Assembly: GCA_024235315.1 (NCBI GenBank)
Contig: JACKMP010000012.1
Span: 1 to 41,354, forward strand
DNA length: 41,354 bases
DNA from: Chromatiaceae bacterium
Lineage (GTDB): Bacteria > Pseudomonadota > Gammaproteobacteria > Chromatiales > Chromatiaceae
Reading direction: 5' to 3'
This document shows, piece after piece, positions 7,288 to 16,887 of this stretch. The position numbers and the translations under genes were made by a program. Positions within the stretch are counted from its first letter, which is position 1. Each line of letters starts with the position of its first letter. Below the pieces are notes generated by a model. The model made no database searches. It was not told the DNA's origin and worked only from the letters and a program-made list of their open reading frames with translations.

Positions 7288-10113
7288 TCAGCCGAGACGG
7301 TGTTCGTCCGTATCCTCGAGACGCTCACCCGGGTCTTCGACCCGTCCGGCGGCCAACGCGACATCGACCAGCGCCTGCTGTTGGGCGCGGTGAAGATCGG
7401 CGCTGCCACAGGCCGGCGACGCGGAAGGTGCGCGGCCGGCATAACCGAGCGTCTGCCCGTTGCGGGTCATGGAACGGAGGTGGTGCTGGATCTGGTACCA
7501 GGCACCCTGGTTTCGTGGTTCTTCCTGGCACCAGATGATCTCTGAAGCGGCGCTGTACCTGTCCAGCAACTCGCCGAGGCGCCGGCGTGGGAAAGGATAC
7601 AACTGCTCGACGCGTAGGATGGCGATGTCGGTGATCGTTTGCTCACGCCGCTGGCTGAGCAGATCGAAGTACACCTTGCCGCTGCACAACACGACTCGCC
7701 TCACGTCCTGGGCCTGTATCGAATCCTGCTCCGGCAACACGCTTGCGAGCGCGCCGTTGCTGAAACTGCTCAGCGTCGACTTCGACAGTGGATGGCGCAA
7801 CAGGCTCTTGGGTGTCATCACGACCAGTGGCCGGCGGAAGCGCCGCTTGATCTGGTCGCGCAACAGATGGAAGAACTGCGCCGGTGTGGTCGGCACCCAT
7901 ACACGCATGTTCAGTTCTGCGCACAGTTGCAGGAAGCGCTCCAGACGCGCCGAGGAATGTTCCGGTCCCTGCCCCTCGAAGCCGTGTGGCAGGAAAAGGG
8001 TAAGCTGACACAACCGCCCCCACTTCAGGTATCCACTGGCGATGAACTGGTCGATGATCATCTGTGCGCCGTTGGAAAAATCGCCGAATTGCGCCTCCCA
8101 GATCACCAGCGTGTTGGGGCTCGAGGTTGCATAGCCATATTCGAAACCCAGCACTGCCAGTTCAGACAGCAGCGAGTTGATGACCTCGAAGCGTGGCTGC
8201 CCTTCAAACAAATGGGCCAGCGGGACGTGGCTGCGTGCGGCCTGTTGATCGTGGTAGGCCGCATGGCGATGCGCGAAGGTGCCGCGAATGGAGTCCTGAC
8301 CGGACAAGCGGACCGAGTGCCCGTCCTGCAACAAGGTTGCATAGGCGAGGATCTCCGCCATCCCCCAGTCGACAGGGAGGTCTCCGCTGAGCATGCGACG
8401 CCGCTCATTGACCACTCGTGCCACGCCGCGCTGCAGCTCAAAATCCGGCGGCGCCTGTAAGGCCCGGGTCCCGAGGCGCTGTAAGGCCTGCATTGCAACG
8501 CATGTATCGACCCGGTCGCCCGGCCGGGCGTTGAGGTACTGCTCCCAGTGGGCCTCGTAGCCGGTGCGCGAGCCATGAAGAAACTCACGCACCACGACCT
8601 TGCCCTGTTCCAGTGACGCACGATAGGCCTCACGCATCGCGTCGGGTTCATCGGGCCCGATCAGGCCGTCACCGACCAGCCTCCTGGCGTACGATGTGCG
8701 TACCGTTTCCAATTCACGGATTCGCTGGTACATCTGCGGCTGGGTCATCATCGGCTCATCCGCCTCGTTGTGTCCCTGACGGCGATAGCAAACCAGGTCG
8801 ATCACCACATCGTTGTGGAAGGTCATGCGATAGTCGAGTGCCAGCCGCGTGACAAACAGCACCGCATCCGGGTCGTCTCCATTGACGTGAAAGATGGGAG
8901 CCTGGATCAGCTTGGCGACTTCCGTGCAGTACAGTGTCGAACGTGCCTCCTGCGGGTGACTGGTGGTGAAGCCGATCTGGTTGTTGACCACCACGTGGAT
9001 CGTTCCGCCGGTGCCATAGGCCGGGGTCTTCGACAGGTTCAGCGTTTCGGTGACCACTCCCTGGCCGATAAACGCCGCATCACCGTGGACGATGACCGGC
9101 AGGACCAGATCGGCGCCATCTTCGTCGTGCCGATCCTGGCGGGCGCGGCAGCCCCCCTGCACGACGGGAGCAATCACCTCCAGATGCGAGGGATTGAAGG
9201 CGAGCGAGAGGTGGACGGGTCCACCGGATGTCTGGATATTCGAATAGAAGCCCTGGTGGTACTTGACGTCGCCCGAACCGCTGTTGGGGTCATGTCCAAG
9301 TCGTCCCTCAAATTCGGAAAACAGCTCGCTGGGTGCCTTGCCAAGCAGATTGACCAGGACATTGAGGCGGCCGCGATGGGCCATGCCGATGACCACATCG
9401 GTGACACCGCGCTTGCCGCCACCCTGTACGATCTCGTCGAGCAGCGGGATCAGTGAGTCGCCGCCTTCGAGCGAGAATCGCTTCTGCCCGACATAGCGAC
9501 GGTGCAGGTATTGTTCCAATCCTTCCGCCGCCGTCAGGTCGCGCAGCGTGTCTATACGAATCTCTGCGGAATGCTGGTCGGACCAGTGGCCACGGGACGA
9601 TTCGAGCCGACGCTCGATCCAGCGGCGTTCATCGGAAGGCGAGATATGCATGTGCTCGCTGGCGACGCTGCCGCAGTACACGCGCTGAAGAATCCCGATG
9701 ACCTCGCGCAGCGGCAGCGCCTTTTCCGTATCAATCGACAGCACGCTGATCGTCTGCTGCAGGGCGGCCTCGTCGAGGCCATAGTACGTCGGGTCGAGTT
9801 CTTTGGGGCGCTGCCGGTCCATCAGCCCCAGCGGGTCGATATCCGCGTGCAGATGCCCGAGCAGGCGATACGCCATGATCAGCCGCTCGATACCGGTAAC
9901 CACATCCGGCACAGCCGCCCCGGGCGGAGCACGGCGTCCCGGGGCCGGGCCGGCGTCAGCCGCACCCTGCTCGAAGCCGTAGAAAAAACCGCGCCACTCC
10001 GGTGACACGCTGTCCGGTGATTCACAGAATGCCGCGTAGAGTTGGTCGATGTACTCGGCATTGGCCCCGCTGAACGCCGAGGTCCGTTGTCTGGTGTTCA
10101 GGGGCCTGTCCAT
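7288..10113 (-). CDS. sucA: 2-oxoglutarate dehydrogenase E1 component
   Basis: The 941-residue thiamine-diphosphate enzyme decarboxylates 2-oxoglutarate and passes the succinyl group to E2 lipoate. Family landmarks are all present: the N-terminal YIDQLYAAF..SPDSVSPEWR E2-binding region, GMAHRGRLNVLVN, HGDAAFIGQGVV, VVNNQIGFTT, the LPHGFEGQGPEHSSARLERFL block and the C-terminal GRAPSASPA. The length is that of E. coli SucA (933). ATG 10113 is preferred over an in-frame TTG at 10125. The usual partners sucB and lpd do not follow: the next gene is the NIT-like protein, and an efflux operon lies upstream. The complete E1 must therefore draw its E2 and E3 from another locus. Confidence 0.96.
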   Translation of the reverse strand: MDRPLNTRQRTSAFSGANAEYIDQLYAAFCESPDSVSPEWRGFFYGFEQGAADAGPAPGRRAPPGAAVPDVVTGIERLIMAYRLLGHLHADIDPLGLMDRQRPKELDPTYYGLDEAALQQTISVLSIDTEKALPLREVIGILQRVYCGSVASEHMHISPSDERRWIERRLESSRGHWSDQHSAEIRIDTLRDLTAAEGLEQYLHRRYVGQKRFSLEGGDSLIPLLDEIVQGGGKRGVTDVVIGMAHRGRLNVLVNLLGKAPSELFSEFEGRLGHDPNSGSGDVKYHQGFYSNIQTSGGPVHLSLAFNPSHLEVIAPVVQGGCRARQDRHDEDGADLVLPVIVHGDAAFIGQGVVTETLNLSKTPAYGTGGTIHVVVNNQIGFTTSHPQEARSTLYCTEVAKLIQAPIFHVNGDDPDAVLFVTRLALDYRMTFHNDVVIDLVCYRRQGHNEADEPMMTQPQMYQRIRELETVRTSYARRLVGDGLIGPDEPDAMREAYRASLEQGKVVVREFLHGSRTGYEAHWEQYLNARPGDRVDTCVAMQALQRLGTRALQAPPDFELQRGVARVVNERRRMLSGDLPVDWGMAEILAYATLLQDGHSVRLSGQDSIRGTFAHRHAAYHDQQAARSHVPLAHLFEGQPRFEVINSLLSELAVLGFEYGYATSSPNTLVIWEAQFGDFSNGAQMIIDQFIASGYLKWGRLCQLTLFLPHGFEGQGPEHSSARLERFLQLCAELNMRVWVPTTPAQFFHLLRDQIKRRFRRPLVVMTPKSLLRHPLSKSTLSSFSNGALASVLPEQDSIQAQDVRRVVLCSGKVYFDLLSQRREQTITDIAILRVEQLYPFPRRRLGELLDRYSAASEIIWCQEEPRNQGAWYQIQHHLRSMTRNGQTLGYAGRAPSASPACGSADLHRAQQQALVDVALAAGRVEDPGERLEDTDEHRLG

Positions 10114-10287
10114 CTTATTGCTCAATGACGATCGGTACTGCCGGAATGAGCACAGGATCTATCCAAAGGATTCGCGGTGAGGGGACTTGATGCCTGCAAT
10201 CTACCCGATATGGCCGTGATGCGTCTTGATCCCCGACAGCTACCCCCCGCTGTCGCCGTTGGATGCCGGCGCGGCACCATGGTTTGA

Positions 10288-11502
10288 CTATTCGTAACGC
10301 AGCGCCTCGATGGGGCGTAACTGTGCCGCCTTGCGCGCCGGGTGCAGGCCAAAGAACACACCGACCAGGCCGGCGAACAGGAACGCGATCAGGACAGAGG
10401 CTGCAGTGATGCTGACCGGCAACTCGGAAAAGCGTGCCACCGCCAGCGCGCCGCCGAGCCCGACCAGGATGCCGAGCACGCCGCCGGCGGCGCTCAGCAG
10501 CAGTGCCTCGAGTAGGAACTGCCACAGGATGTCGCGCCGGCGCGCGCCGAGCGCCATGCGGATGCCGATCTCGCGTGTGCGTTCGGTGACCGAGACCAGC
10601 ATGATGTTCATGATGCCGATGCCACCCACCAGCAGCGACACCGAGGCGATGCTGCCCAGCAGCCAGCTGAACACCCTCGCACTCTCCTCGGATGACTGCG
10701 CCAGCTCGGCGCGGTTGTAGCTGCGGAAATCGTCGGCATCTTCGCCGGTCAGGCGGTGGCGGCTGCGCAGCAGCCGGGTAATGTCCTTGAGCGCCTGGAA
10801 TGAGGCCTCGCGTCCGCTGGTGGCGATGTCGATCCGATGGATATGGGTTATGCCCAGCAGCTTGCGTTGCACCGTGGTGATCGGCATGAACACTGCGTCG
10901 TCCTGGTCAGTGCCCCAGGCGGTCGCGCCTTTCTCCGCCATGACACCGATCACCTTGCAGGCGGTGCCTTTGACGACCAGTGTCTCGCCGAGCGGGCTGG
11001 CCAGGCCGAACAGCTCGCGCGCCACGGTCTGACCAAGCACGCAGACGTGCCCCGCGCCGAGCACATGCTGTTCGGTGATAAAGGCACCGGCAGCCAGCGG
11101 CCAGCTACGCACATCGACATAGGCGGGCGTGACCCCTTCGACGCTGGTGCCCCAATTGGTGCCGCGATAGCGGATCTGCGCACTGCTGCGGACACTCGGT
11201 GCCACGGCAACCACGTCACGCAGCTCGGCGATCGCCATGGCGTCTTCGCGGGTCAGGCTGGTCTGGCCACCGGCACCGGTGCGCACGCCGCCGCGGGTCA
11301 CCGTGCCGGGGCGGATCACCAGCGTGTTGGTGCCCAGGTTTTCCAGTGTTTCGGCGATGCGCTGCTGGGCGCCGGACCCGATCGCGACCATCGCGATCAC
11401 CGAGGCAACGCCGATGATCACCCCCAGTGCGGTCAGCGCGGCACGGGTCTTGTTGCGCCACAGTGCACGCAGTGCCAGTTGCAGTGCCGCACCCCAGCTC
11501 AT
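10288..11502 (-). CDS. MacB-type ABC transporter permease
   Basis: A 404-residue FtsX/MacB-family permease. One N-terminal helix (LGVIIGVASVIAMVAIGSG, about residues 27-46) is followed by a periplasmic MacB_PCD domain to about 270. Three C-terminal helices follow, with the conserved VSVTERTREIGIRMALGARR between the first two. It has no ATPase domain of its own; its start overlaps the stop of the ATPase gene by ATGA. With the adaptor upstream it makes a tripartite exporter of the MacA-MacB class working with an outer-membrane channel encoded elsewhere. The substrate (macrolide, lipopeptide, siderophore or other) cannot be read from sequence. Confidence 0.93.
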   Translation of the reverse strand: MSWGAALQLALRALWRNKTRAALTALGVIIGVASVIAMVAIGSGAQQRIAETLENLGTNTLVIRPGTVTRGGVRTGAGGQTSLTREDAMAIAELRDVVAVAPSVRSSAQIRYRGTNWGTSVEGVTPAYVDVRSWPLAAGAFITEQHVLGAGHVCVLGQTVARELFGLASPLGETLVVKGTACKVIGVMAEKGATAWGTDQDDAVFMPITTVQRKLLGITHIHRIDIATSGREASFQALKDITRLLRSRHRLTGEDADDFRSYNRAELAQSSEESARVFSWLLGSIASVSLLVGGIGIMNIMLVSVTERTREIGIRMALGARRRDILWQFLLEALLLSAAGGVLGILVGLGGALAVARFSELPVSITAASVLIAFLFAGLVGVFFGLHPARKAAQLRPIEALRYE

Positions 11503-12188
11503 GTCGTTGTTTCCTCGATGAGCCGGCCGTCGCGCACCACCAGCGTGCGCTGGGCATGCGCGGCGATGTCGTGTTCGTGGGTAATCAGCAGAACGGTGAC
11601 GCCGGCGTCGCGGTGCAAGGTGCCCAATGTCGACATGATGTCACCGCTGGTGGCGGTATCGAGGTTGCCGGTCGGCTCATCGGCGAGCACCAGCGCCGGA
11701 CGGGTCACCAGCGCGCGCGCGATGGCGACGCGCTGCTGCTGGCCGCCGGACAGCTGGCTCGGCTGGCTGGCCAGGCGGTCGCCCAGGCCCATCCGTTGCA
11801 GTGCCTCGGTGGCGCGCCTTCGGCGTTCGGCGCGACCGATACCGGCGTAGATCAGCGGGGTCTCGACATTCTCCAACGCACTGGTGCGTGGCAGCAGGTT
11901 GAAGTTCTGGAAAACGAAACCGATCTCGCGGTTTCGCAGTTCGGCGAGCTGGTCCGGGTCCAGCTCGGTGACATCACGCCCCTGCAGTATGTAGCGGCCA
12001 CGGTCGGGTGCATCCAGGCAGCCGAGTATGTTCATCAGCGTCGACTTGCCGGAACCTGATGGCCCCATGATGGCGACGAATTCGCCGGCCTGCACGGTCA
12101 GGTCGATGCCGCGCAGCGCGTGCACATCGACGCCGTCCAGTGCATAGGTCTTGTGCAGCTCGCTGACTTCGATGACCGGACCGCTCAT
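11499..12188 (-). CDS. MacB/LolD-type ABC transporter ATP-binding protein
   Basis: 229 residues with Walker A GPSGSGKST, Q loop FVFQNFNLLPR, signature LSGGQQQR, Walker B ALVLADEPTGNLD and the H-loop LLITHEHD. NLLPRTSALENVETPL is characteristic of the MacB/LolD/FtsE exporter class. ATG 12188 (MSGPVIEV) is chosen because it lies seven bases after the adaptor stop and gives the standard N-terminus; the frame is open further up but those codons overlap the adaptor gene. It energises the FtsX-type permease encoded next, with which it overlaps. Confidence 0.95.
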   Translation of the reverse strand: MSGPVIEVSELHKTYALDGVDVHALRGIDLTVQAGEFVAIMGPSGSGKSTLMNILGCLDAPDRGRYILQGRDVTELDPDQLAELRNREIGFVFQNFNLLPRTSALENVETPLIYAGIGRAERRRRATEALQRMGLGDRLASQPSQLSGGQQQRVAIARALVTRPALVLADEPTGNLDTATSGDIMSTLGTLHRDAGVTVLLITHEHDIAAHAQRTLVVRDGRLIEETTT

Positions 12189-12195
12189 GACCGGC

Positions 12196-13389
12196 TCAGA
12201 ACAGGCTGAGGCCGAACCGGCGTTTCTTTTCGGTCTTGCGTTTCTCCGGCACGGCCACTTCCATGCCGGCCTCGAGCGCGTCACTTTGGACCTCGACAAA
12301 GCGTTCGCCGATGATCCCGGTCGTTACCTTGATCGGCCTCAGGCCGTTGCCGTCGGCCACCCACACGATACGTTCATCAGTCTTCAGGTCCTTGCGCAGT
12401 GCAGCCAGTTCCTTTTCCGGCCAGTCCGGTACGAAGCGCAGCGCCGAGCCGGGCAGTTGCAGAACATCCGTGTGGCGCGCCGTCTCGATCGACACGGTCG
12501 CTGTCATGCCGGGCTTGAGCGCGAGGTCGGTATTGTCGACATGGATGATGCTGTTGTACTTCACCACGCCGGATTCGACTTTGGGCTGCAGCCGCACCTG
12601 GGCAACGCGCCCGGTGAACTCACGGTTGGGATACGCGAACACCGTGAATCGAACCGGTTGGCCCTCGCGGACATCGCCGATGAACGACTCGTCGACGTCG
12701 GCATCGACCTGCATGCGGGTCAGGTCGTTTGCGATGGTGAACAGTGTCGGGGCCTGCAGGCTCGCGGCCACCGTCTGTCCGACGTCGACGTCGCGAGAGA
12801 TCACCACACCGTCGATCGGTGTGTAGATGGTCGTGTAGGCCAGGTTCACCTGCTCGCGCTCACGTGCCGCCTCCGCCTGGGCGACTTCCGCCTGCTTCAC
12901 CTGGTGTTCCACCCGTGCGGAGTCATAGGCGAAGCGCGCGGCATCGAGCACGTTCTCGGCGACCAGCTTCTTGGCGAACAGGTTGCTCTGGCGCTCCAGT
13001 TCACGCTTGGCGTCGAGCACGCTCACCCAGGCCTTGTCGACACCGGCCCTGGCGCTTTTCAGATTGGCCTCGGCTTCGGCCAGCTTGGCGCGGAAAACGG
13101 CGGGGTCGATCTGGGCAACGACCTGGCCCTTGCGCACCCTGTCATTGAAATCGGCATGCAGGTGCAAGATGGTGCCGGATACCTGGCTGCCGACCTGTAC
13201 CGTATTGACCGGGTTGAGCGTGCCGGTGGCCGAAACCACGGCAGCAAGGTCACCACGCTGCACCTTGACCCTGGTGTAATCCGGCAGTGGGTCGGTATCG
13301 GGCGTCTGCTGCAGCCACCAGGCGGCGAGGACCGCCAGCACCAGGATGGGGAGGGCAATGAGGAAGGGCTTCTTGCTGGTGGCGGACAT
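12196..13389 (-). CDS. MacA/HlyD-type periplasmic adaptor (membrane fusion protein)
   Basis: A 397-residue protein that begins MSATSKKPFLIALP with a single N-terminal helix (about 9-25). It then shows the biotinyl-lipoyl half (VSATGTLNPVNTVQVGSQVSG), a long alpha hairpin (about 90-190, rich in Ala/Glu/Lys with heptads), the second lipoyl half (IYTPIDGVVISRDVDVGQTV), a beta barrel and a membrane-proximal domain. The C-terminal tail is very basic (KRKTEKKRR). It is the first gene of the three-gene exporter operon; the ATPase starts seven bases after its stop. ATG 13389 is preferred to an in-frame upstream extension that lacks a signal. Confidence 0.95.
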   Translation of the reverse strand: MSATSKKPFLIALPILVLAVLAAWWLQQTPDTDPLPDYTRVKVQRGDLAAVVSATGTLNPVNTVQVGSQVSGTILHLHADFNDRVRKGQVVAQIDPAVFRAKLAEAEANLKSARAGVDKAWVSVLDAKRELERQSNLFAKKLVAENVLDAARFAYDSARVEHQVKQAEVAQAEAAREREQVNLAYTTIYTPIDGVVISRDVDVGQTVAASLQAPTLFTIANDLTRMQVDADVDESFIGDVREGQPVRFTVFAYPNREFTGRVAQVRLQPKVESGVVKYNSIIHVDNTDLALKPGMTATVSIETARHTDVLQLPGSALRFVPDWPEKELAALRKDLKTDERIVWVADGNGLRPIKVTTGIIGERFVEVQSDALEAGMEVAVPEKRKTEKKRRFGLSLF

Positions 13390-13683
13390 GGCAGGTTCGA
13401 CAGGGTAACGGGGCGGGCGTTCCCCGCCCGGATGGATCGGTTCATGTCCTTGCCCCCGGCTGCGCAGACCTGTCGGGGAAATCGACAGCGGTATTGTAGT
13501 GTACGCAGGGGGCTGCCAATACATCGACCGACCGGCCGCGGTGACAATGGCTTGCGTTTATTGCTCAACCTCACGGGGGAAGCTGCCGAGAACCTCCCAG
13601 GACCTCCGGATTGCCGTGCGCTCAGCGGCCGGCATCCGGTGGAGCCGTTATCGATGACAGCCGCATTTCGGGCCCGAGGAAAC

Positions 13684-14661
13684 ATGAACTACGCCATCAG
13701 AAAACGCATTCTCGTCACCGGCGGTGCCGGCTTTCTCGGCTCGCACCTGTGTGAGCGCCTGCTCGCCGCGGGCCACGACGTGATCTGTCTCGACAATTTC
13801 TTCACCGGCACAAAGGACAACATCGCCCACCTGCTCGACGCCTCGCGGCCGCAAGCGGGTTTTTTCGAGCTGATGCGCCATGACGTGACATTCCCGCTGT
13901 ACGTCGAGGTCGACGAGATCTACAACCTTGCCTGCCCGGCATCCCCCGTCCACTACCAATACGATCCGGTGCAGACCACCAAGACCAGTGTGCACGGGGC
14001 GATCAATATGCTGGGCCTGGCGAAACGGCTCAAGGCAAGAATCTTCCAGGCATCGACCAGCGAGGTCTACGGCGATCCGGCGATCCATCCGCAGCCGGAG
14101 CACTACTGGGGCAACGTGAATCCGACCGGTCCAAGGTCCTGTTACGACGAAGGCAAACGCTGCGCGGAGACGCTGTTCTTCGATTACCGCCGCCAGCACG
14201 GCCTCGACATCAAGGTTGCACGGATTTTCAACACCTACGGTTCACGGATGCATCCCAACGACGGCCGGGTGGTCTCCAACTTCATCGTGCAGGCACTGCA
14301 GAACCGGCCGCTCACGCTTTATGGTGACGGCCGGCAGACGCGTTCGTTCTGTTACGTCGATGACCTGATCGACGGGATCGTGCGCCTGATGGAGCGTCCC
14401 GATGGCGTGACCGGCCCGGTCAATCTCGGCAACCCTGATGAGTTCAGCATGCTCGAACTGGCACAGGCCATTCTTGAACTCACCGGTTCGCGTTCGCCGC
14501 TGGTCTATCAGCCACTGCCTCAGGACGATCCCCGCCAGCGCCAACCGGATATCACGCTCGCCAGGAAAGAGCTTGGCTGGGAACCGAAGACGCCGCTGCA
14601 TGAGGGGCTGCGATCGACGATTGCCTACTTCGACGCACTGTTGGCCAAGGGCCGGATGTAG
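13684..14661 (+). CDS. UDP-glucuronate decarboxylase (UDP-xylose synthase)
   Basis: A 325-residue short-chain dehydrogenase of the extended sugar-epimerase type. It carries the NAD motif TGGAGFLGSHL, catalytic S in ASTSEVYGD and Y-x-x-x-K in SCYDEGKR. NLACPASPVHYQ, ARIFNTYGSRMHP and DGRVVSNFIVQAL are characteristic of UXS, which turns UDP-glucuronate into UDP-xylose for polysaccharide or LPS, rather than of RmlB. ATG 13684 follows GAGGA at four bases' distance. The same frame is open for about 1.5 kb upstream, but that part lies opposite the adaptor gene and is not coding. It is divergent from the efflux operon and convergent with soxB, with a terminator between. Confidence 0.92.
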   Translation: MNYAIRKRILVTGGAGFLGSHLCERLLAAGHDVICLDNFFTGTKDNIAHLLDASRPQAGFFELMRHDVTFPLYVEVDEIYNLACPASPVHYQYDPVQTTKTSVHGAINMLGLAKRLKARIFQASTSEVYGDPAIHPQPEHYWGNVNPTGPRSCYDEGKRCAETLFFDYRRQHGLDIKVARIFNTYGSRMHPNDGRVVSNFIVQALQNRPLTLYGDGRQTRSFCYVDDLIDGIVRLMERPDGVTGPVNLGNPDEFSMLELAQAILELTGSRSPLVYQPLPQDDPRQRQPDITLARKELGWEPKTPLHEGLRSTIAYFDALLAKGRM

Positions 14662-14702
14662 CGATTAGTGTCCGGGTGACTGCGCAGCGTTGCAGCCAAG
14701 GC

Positions 14703-14734
14703 AAAAAAAGGCGGGGTTGGAGCCCCGCCTTTTT
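14703..14734. terminator. bidirectional Rho-independent terminator
   Basis: GGCGGGG (14710-14716) pairs with CCCCGCC (14723-14729) around a six-base loop. A run of seven A precedes the stem and five T follow it, so it can stop transcription from the decarboxylase gene (plus) and from soxB (minus). Confidence 0.93.
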
Positions 14735-14758
14735 GCTTGCCGGTCCCTTTGCGGGTGC

Positions 14759-16666
14759 TCAGCTCCACTCGCCCGGGTAATCGGCGATGCCCGGGTTTGC
14801 CTTCACGTTCACGAGCTTGGGATGGTTGATCTTCGGCAACTTGAGCACGTGGTCAGCGCCTTTCTTCGCCAGGATGTAGTCACGCACCACGTCCCACATC
14901 AACCGGCCTTCCGGCGTGCGGTTGACGGTGGCCCAGCCGGCAACCGTGTACTTGTGGTCGGCCTCGATCACGTGACCATTGTCCAGTTGTACGTCGGTGA
15001 TGCGATGACCGAGCTTCTGGGACGGGTCGATGGTGTAGTCGAGACCGCCGACGCGCACCATGTCGCCGCCCGACTGCAGGTACGGGTCAGGATCGAACAG
15101 GTTGTCCGCGACACCCTCGAGCATGTTGATGATCTCGGCGCCGGTCATCTCCGCGACATAGGTCTCCGCGTAGGTCATCGAGCACTGGGTCATCACGTCT
15201 TCCATCGTGATCCAGTCGCCTTCCAGCGTGGTCGTACCCCAGCGCACACCGGCCGACAGGGCGATGTCGGCATCGTATTCATGGCGCAGCGCGTTGCACA
15301 GCACCTGGTCCCAGGTGCCCATGAAGTTGCCACGGCGATAAAGGGTACGGTCGGCGATCGCGAGTTTTTCCGACAGGATCTCCTCGAAGGTCTTGCCCAG
15401 GCGGTCCTTGTTGAAGAACAGGTCGCTGCGCCGCGACTCGACGATCTTCTCGTCGTACTTCGTCTGGCGCATCTGGTTGATGAAGGCCTCCATCTCCTTG
15501 TCGGCCGGCAGCCACTCGGTAATCACCGGCAGCATCTTGTAGTGCATGCCCTTGAGCTCGCCGTCCTGGATGTCAAAATCCATCACGCCGACATACTTGC
15601 TGTTCGAGCCGGCGTTGGTTACCCAGCAGTCGTGGCCCTCCACGTTCTTGACCTTGATCGGCTGCGGGATGCCGTCGTGGGTGTGGCCGCCGAACACGGC
15701 GTTCAGCCCGGGTACGCGCTCGGCCATCTTGATGTCGACGTCCATGCCGTTGTGTGACAGCAATACCACCGCATGCGGTTTTTCCTCCTCGCGGATCTTC
15801 TGCACCAGCGCGACCATGTCGTCTTCGCGCAGACCGAACGACCAGTCCGGGAAGAATTCCTGCGGGTTGGCGTTGGCGGTGCGCGGGAAGGCCTGACCGA
15901 CGACCGCGATGCGGGCGCCGTTGATCTCCTTGATCACATAGGGCTGGAAGGCGTAGCCGTTGTCCTCGTCGAACAGGCCACGGCCGTCGTATTTCTCGAC
16001 CAGCGCGGGGTAGGAGTCGCCGAACAGCGAGTCCGGCTTGACGCGCACGTTCTGGCCGATGAAGTCACCCCGGAACAGCGCGACGTTGGACAGCACTTCG
16101 TCCTCTTTGTAGGTGAATTCCCAGTGGCCGACCATGATGTCCAGCCCCAGTATGTTGGACGCCTCGACCATGTCGACGCCGCGTGTCCACAGTGACGTGC
16201 CCGAGCCCTGCCACAGATCGCCACCGTCGAGGGTCAGCGTGTTTTCACGGCCGCCAGCCTGGTCGCGCAGCCGGTCGAGCAGCGTCTTCATGTGCGCATA
16301 GCCGCCGGTGCGCCCGTATTTCAGTGCAGCCGCATCGAAATCGAGATAGGTGTACGCATAGGACTCCGGTGTGGCGGGCTTGAGCCCCATGGCATCCAGC
16401 AGCTTGTTGCCGACTACATGCGGCGGACGTCCGAAGGCATCACCGACGCCGAGGTTCACGTTGGGCTCACGGAAATACACCGGCTTGAGCTGCCCGTGAA
16501 CGTCAGTGATATGCAGGATTCGCACATTGCCCTTGAGTGGCAGATCGTAAAACCCGTCCGGCATCGCGCTGCCACTGAAGGCCCTGCTCGACAGAATCGG
16601 GGCCGCGGTTGCGGCGGCGCCCAGCCCCATCACCTTGAGGAAGTCTCTACGATCAATTTTTGGCAT
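14759..16666 (-). CDS. soxB: thiosulfohydrolase SoxB
   Basis: 635 residues beginning MPKIDRRDFLKVMGLG, a twin-arginine signal for folded export to the periplasm. The calcineurin-like metallophosphatase part has ITDVHGQ, LDGGDLWQGSG, the conserved VGHWEFTYKE, LLSHNGMDVD and FGGHTHDG for the two-manganese centre. The C-terminal 5'-nucleotidase-like domain has SGGDMVRVGG, diagnostic of SoxB. SoxB hydrolyses sulfate from the cysteine S-thiosulfonate carried by SoxYZ. No soxXYZA gene is in the window, as in many gammaproteobacterial sulfur oxidisers with scattered sox loci. ATG 16666 gives the exact Tat signal; an upstream in-frame start would bury it. Confidence 0.96.
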   Translation of the reverse strand: MPKIDRRDFLKVMGLGAAATAAPILSSRAFSGSAMPDGFYDLPLKGNVRILHITDVHGQLKPVYFREPNVNLGVGDAFGRPPHVVGNKLLDAMGLKPATPESYAYTYLDFDAAALKYGRTGGYAHMKTLLDRLRDQAGGRENTLTLDGGDLWQGSGTSLWTRGVDMVEASNILGLDIMVGHWEFTYKEDEVLSNVALFRGDFIGQNVRVKPDSLFGDSYPALVEKYDGRGLFDEDNGYAFQPYVIKEINGARIAVVGQAFPRTANANPQEFFPDWSFGLREDDMVALVQKIREEEKPHAVVLLSHNGMDVDIKMAERVPGLNAVFGGHTHDGIPQPIKVKNVEGHDCWVTNAGSNSKYVGVMDFDIQDGELKGMHYKMLPVITEWLPADKEMEAFINQMRQTKYDEKIVESRRSDLFFNKDRLGKTFEEILSEKLAIADRTLYRRGNFMGTWDQVLCNALRHEYDADIALSAGVRWGTTTLEGDWITMEDVMTQCSMTYAETYVAEMTGAEIINMLEGVADNLFDPDPYLQSGGDMVRVGGLDYTIDPSQKLGHRITDVQLDNGHVIEADHKYTVAGWATVNRTPEGRLMWDVVRDYILAKKGADHVLKLPKINHPKLVNVKANPGIADYPGEWS

Positions 16667-16887
16667 GTTGCTGTTCTCGTGCGGTTGATTTGATTTAACG
16701 GTTTGGCAGAATGCCCTCACGCAGGATGCTGCAGTTTCACTGCGCAACGGGCCGGCCCGGGTAGGCGCTGGAGTGTATCAACGCACTGTACACAGCTCTA
16801 CTCGCAACGCCTTATATAAACCGTGGCTTATGGCGGAACCAGCGCCCCGCCCGTATCCTGCCGAACCCCTAAAGACGCGGTCAGCCC

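Noticed and set aside
7639..9456. Several long plus-strand frames opposite sucA.
   Set aside because: sucA has every family motif; the opposite frames have none.
12151..13683. A very long plus-strand open frame leading into the UDP-glucuronate decarboxylase.
   Set aside because: It is the mirror of the adaptor gene in GC-rich DNA. The real decarboxylase begins at ATG 13684 with a ribosome site and the TGGAGFLG motif.
14759..16666. Ordinary 5'-nucleotidase rather than SoxB.
   Set aside because: The Tat signal, VGHWEFTYKE and SGGDMVRVGG are specific to SoxB.
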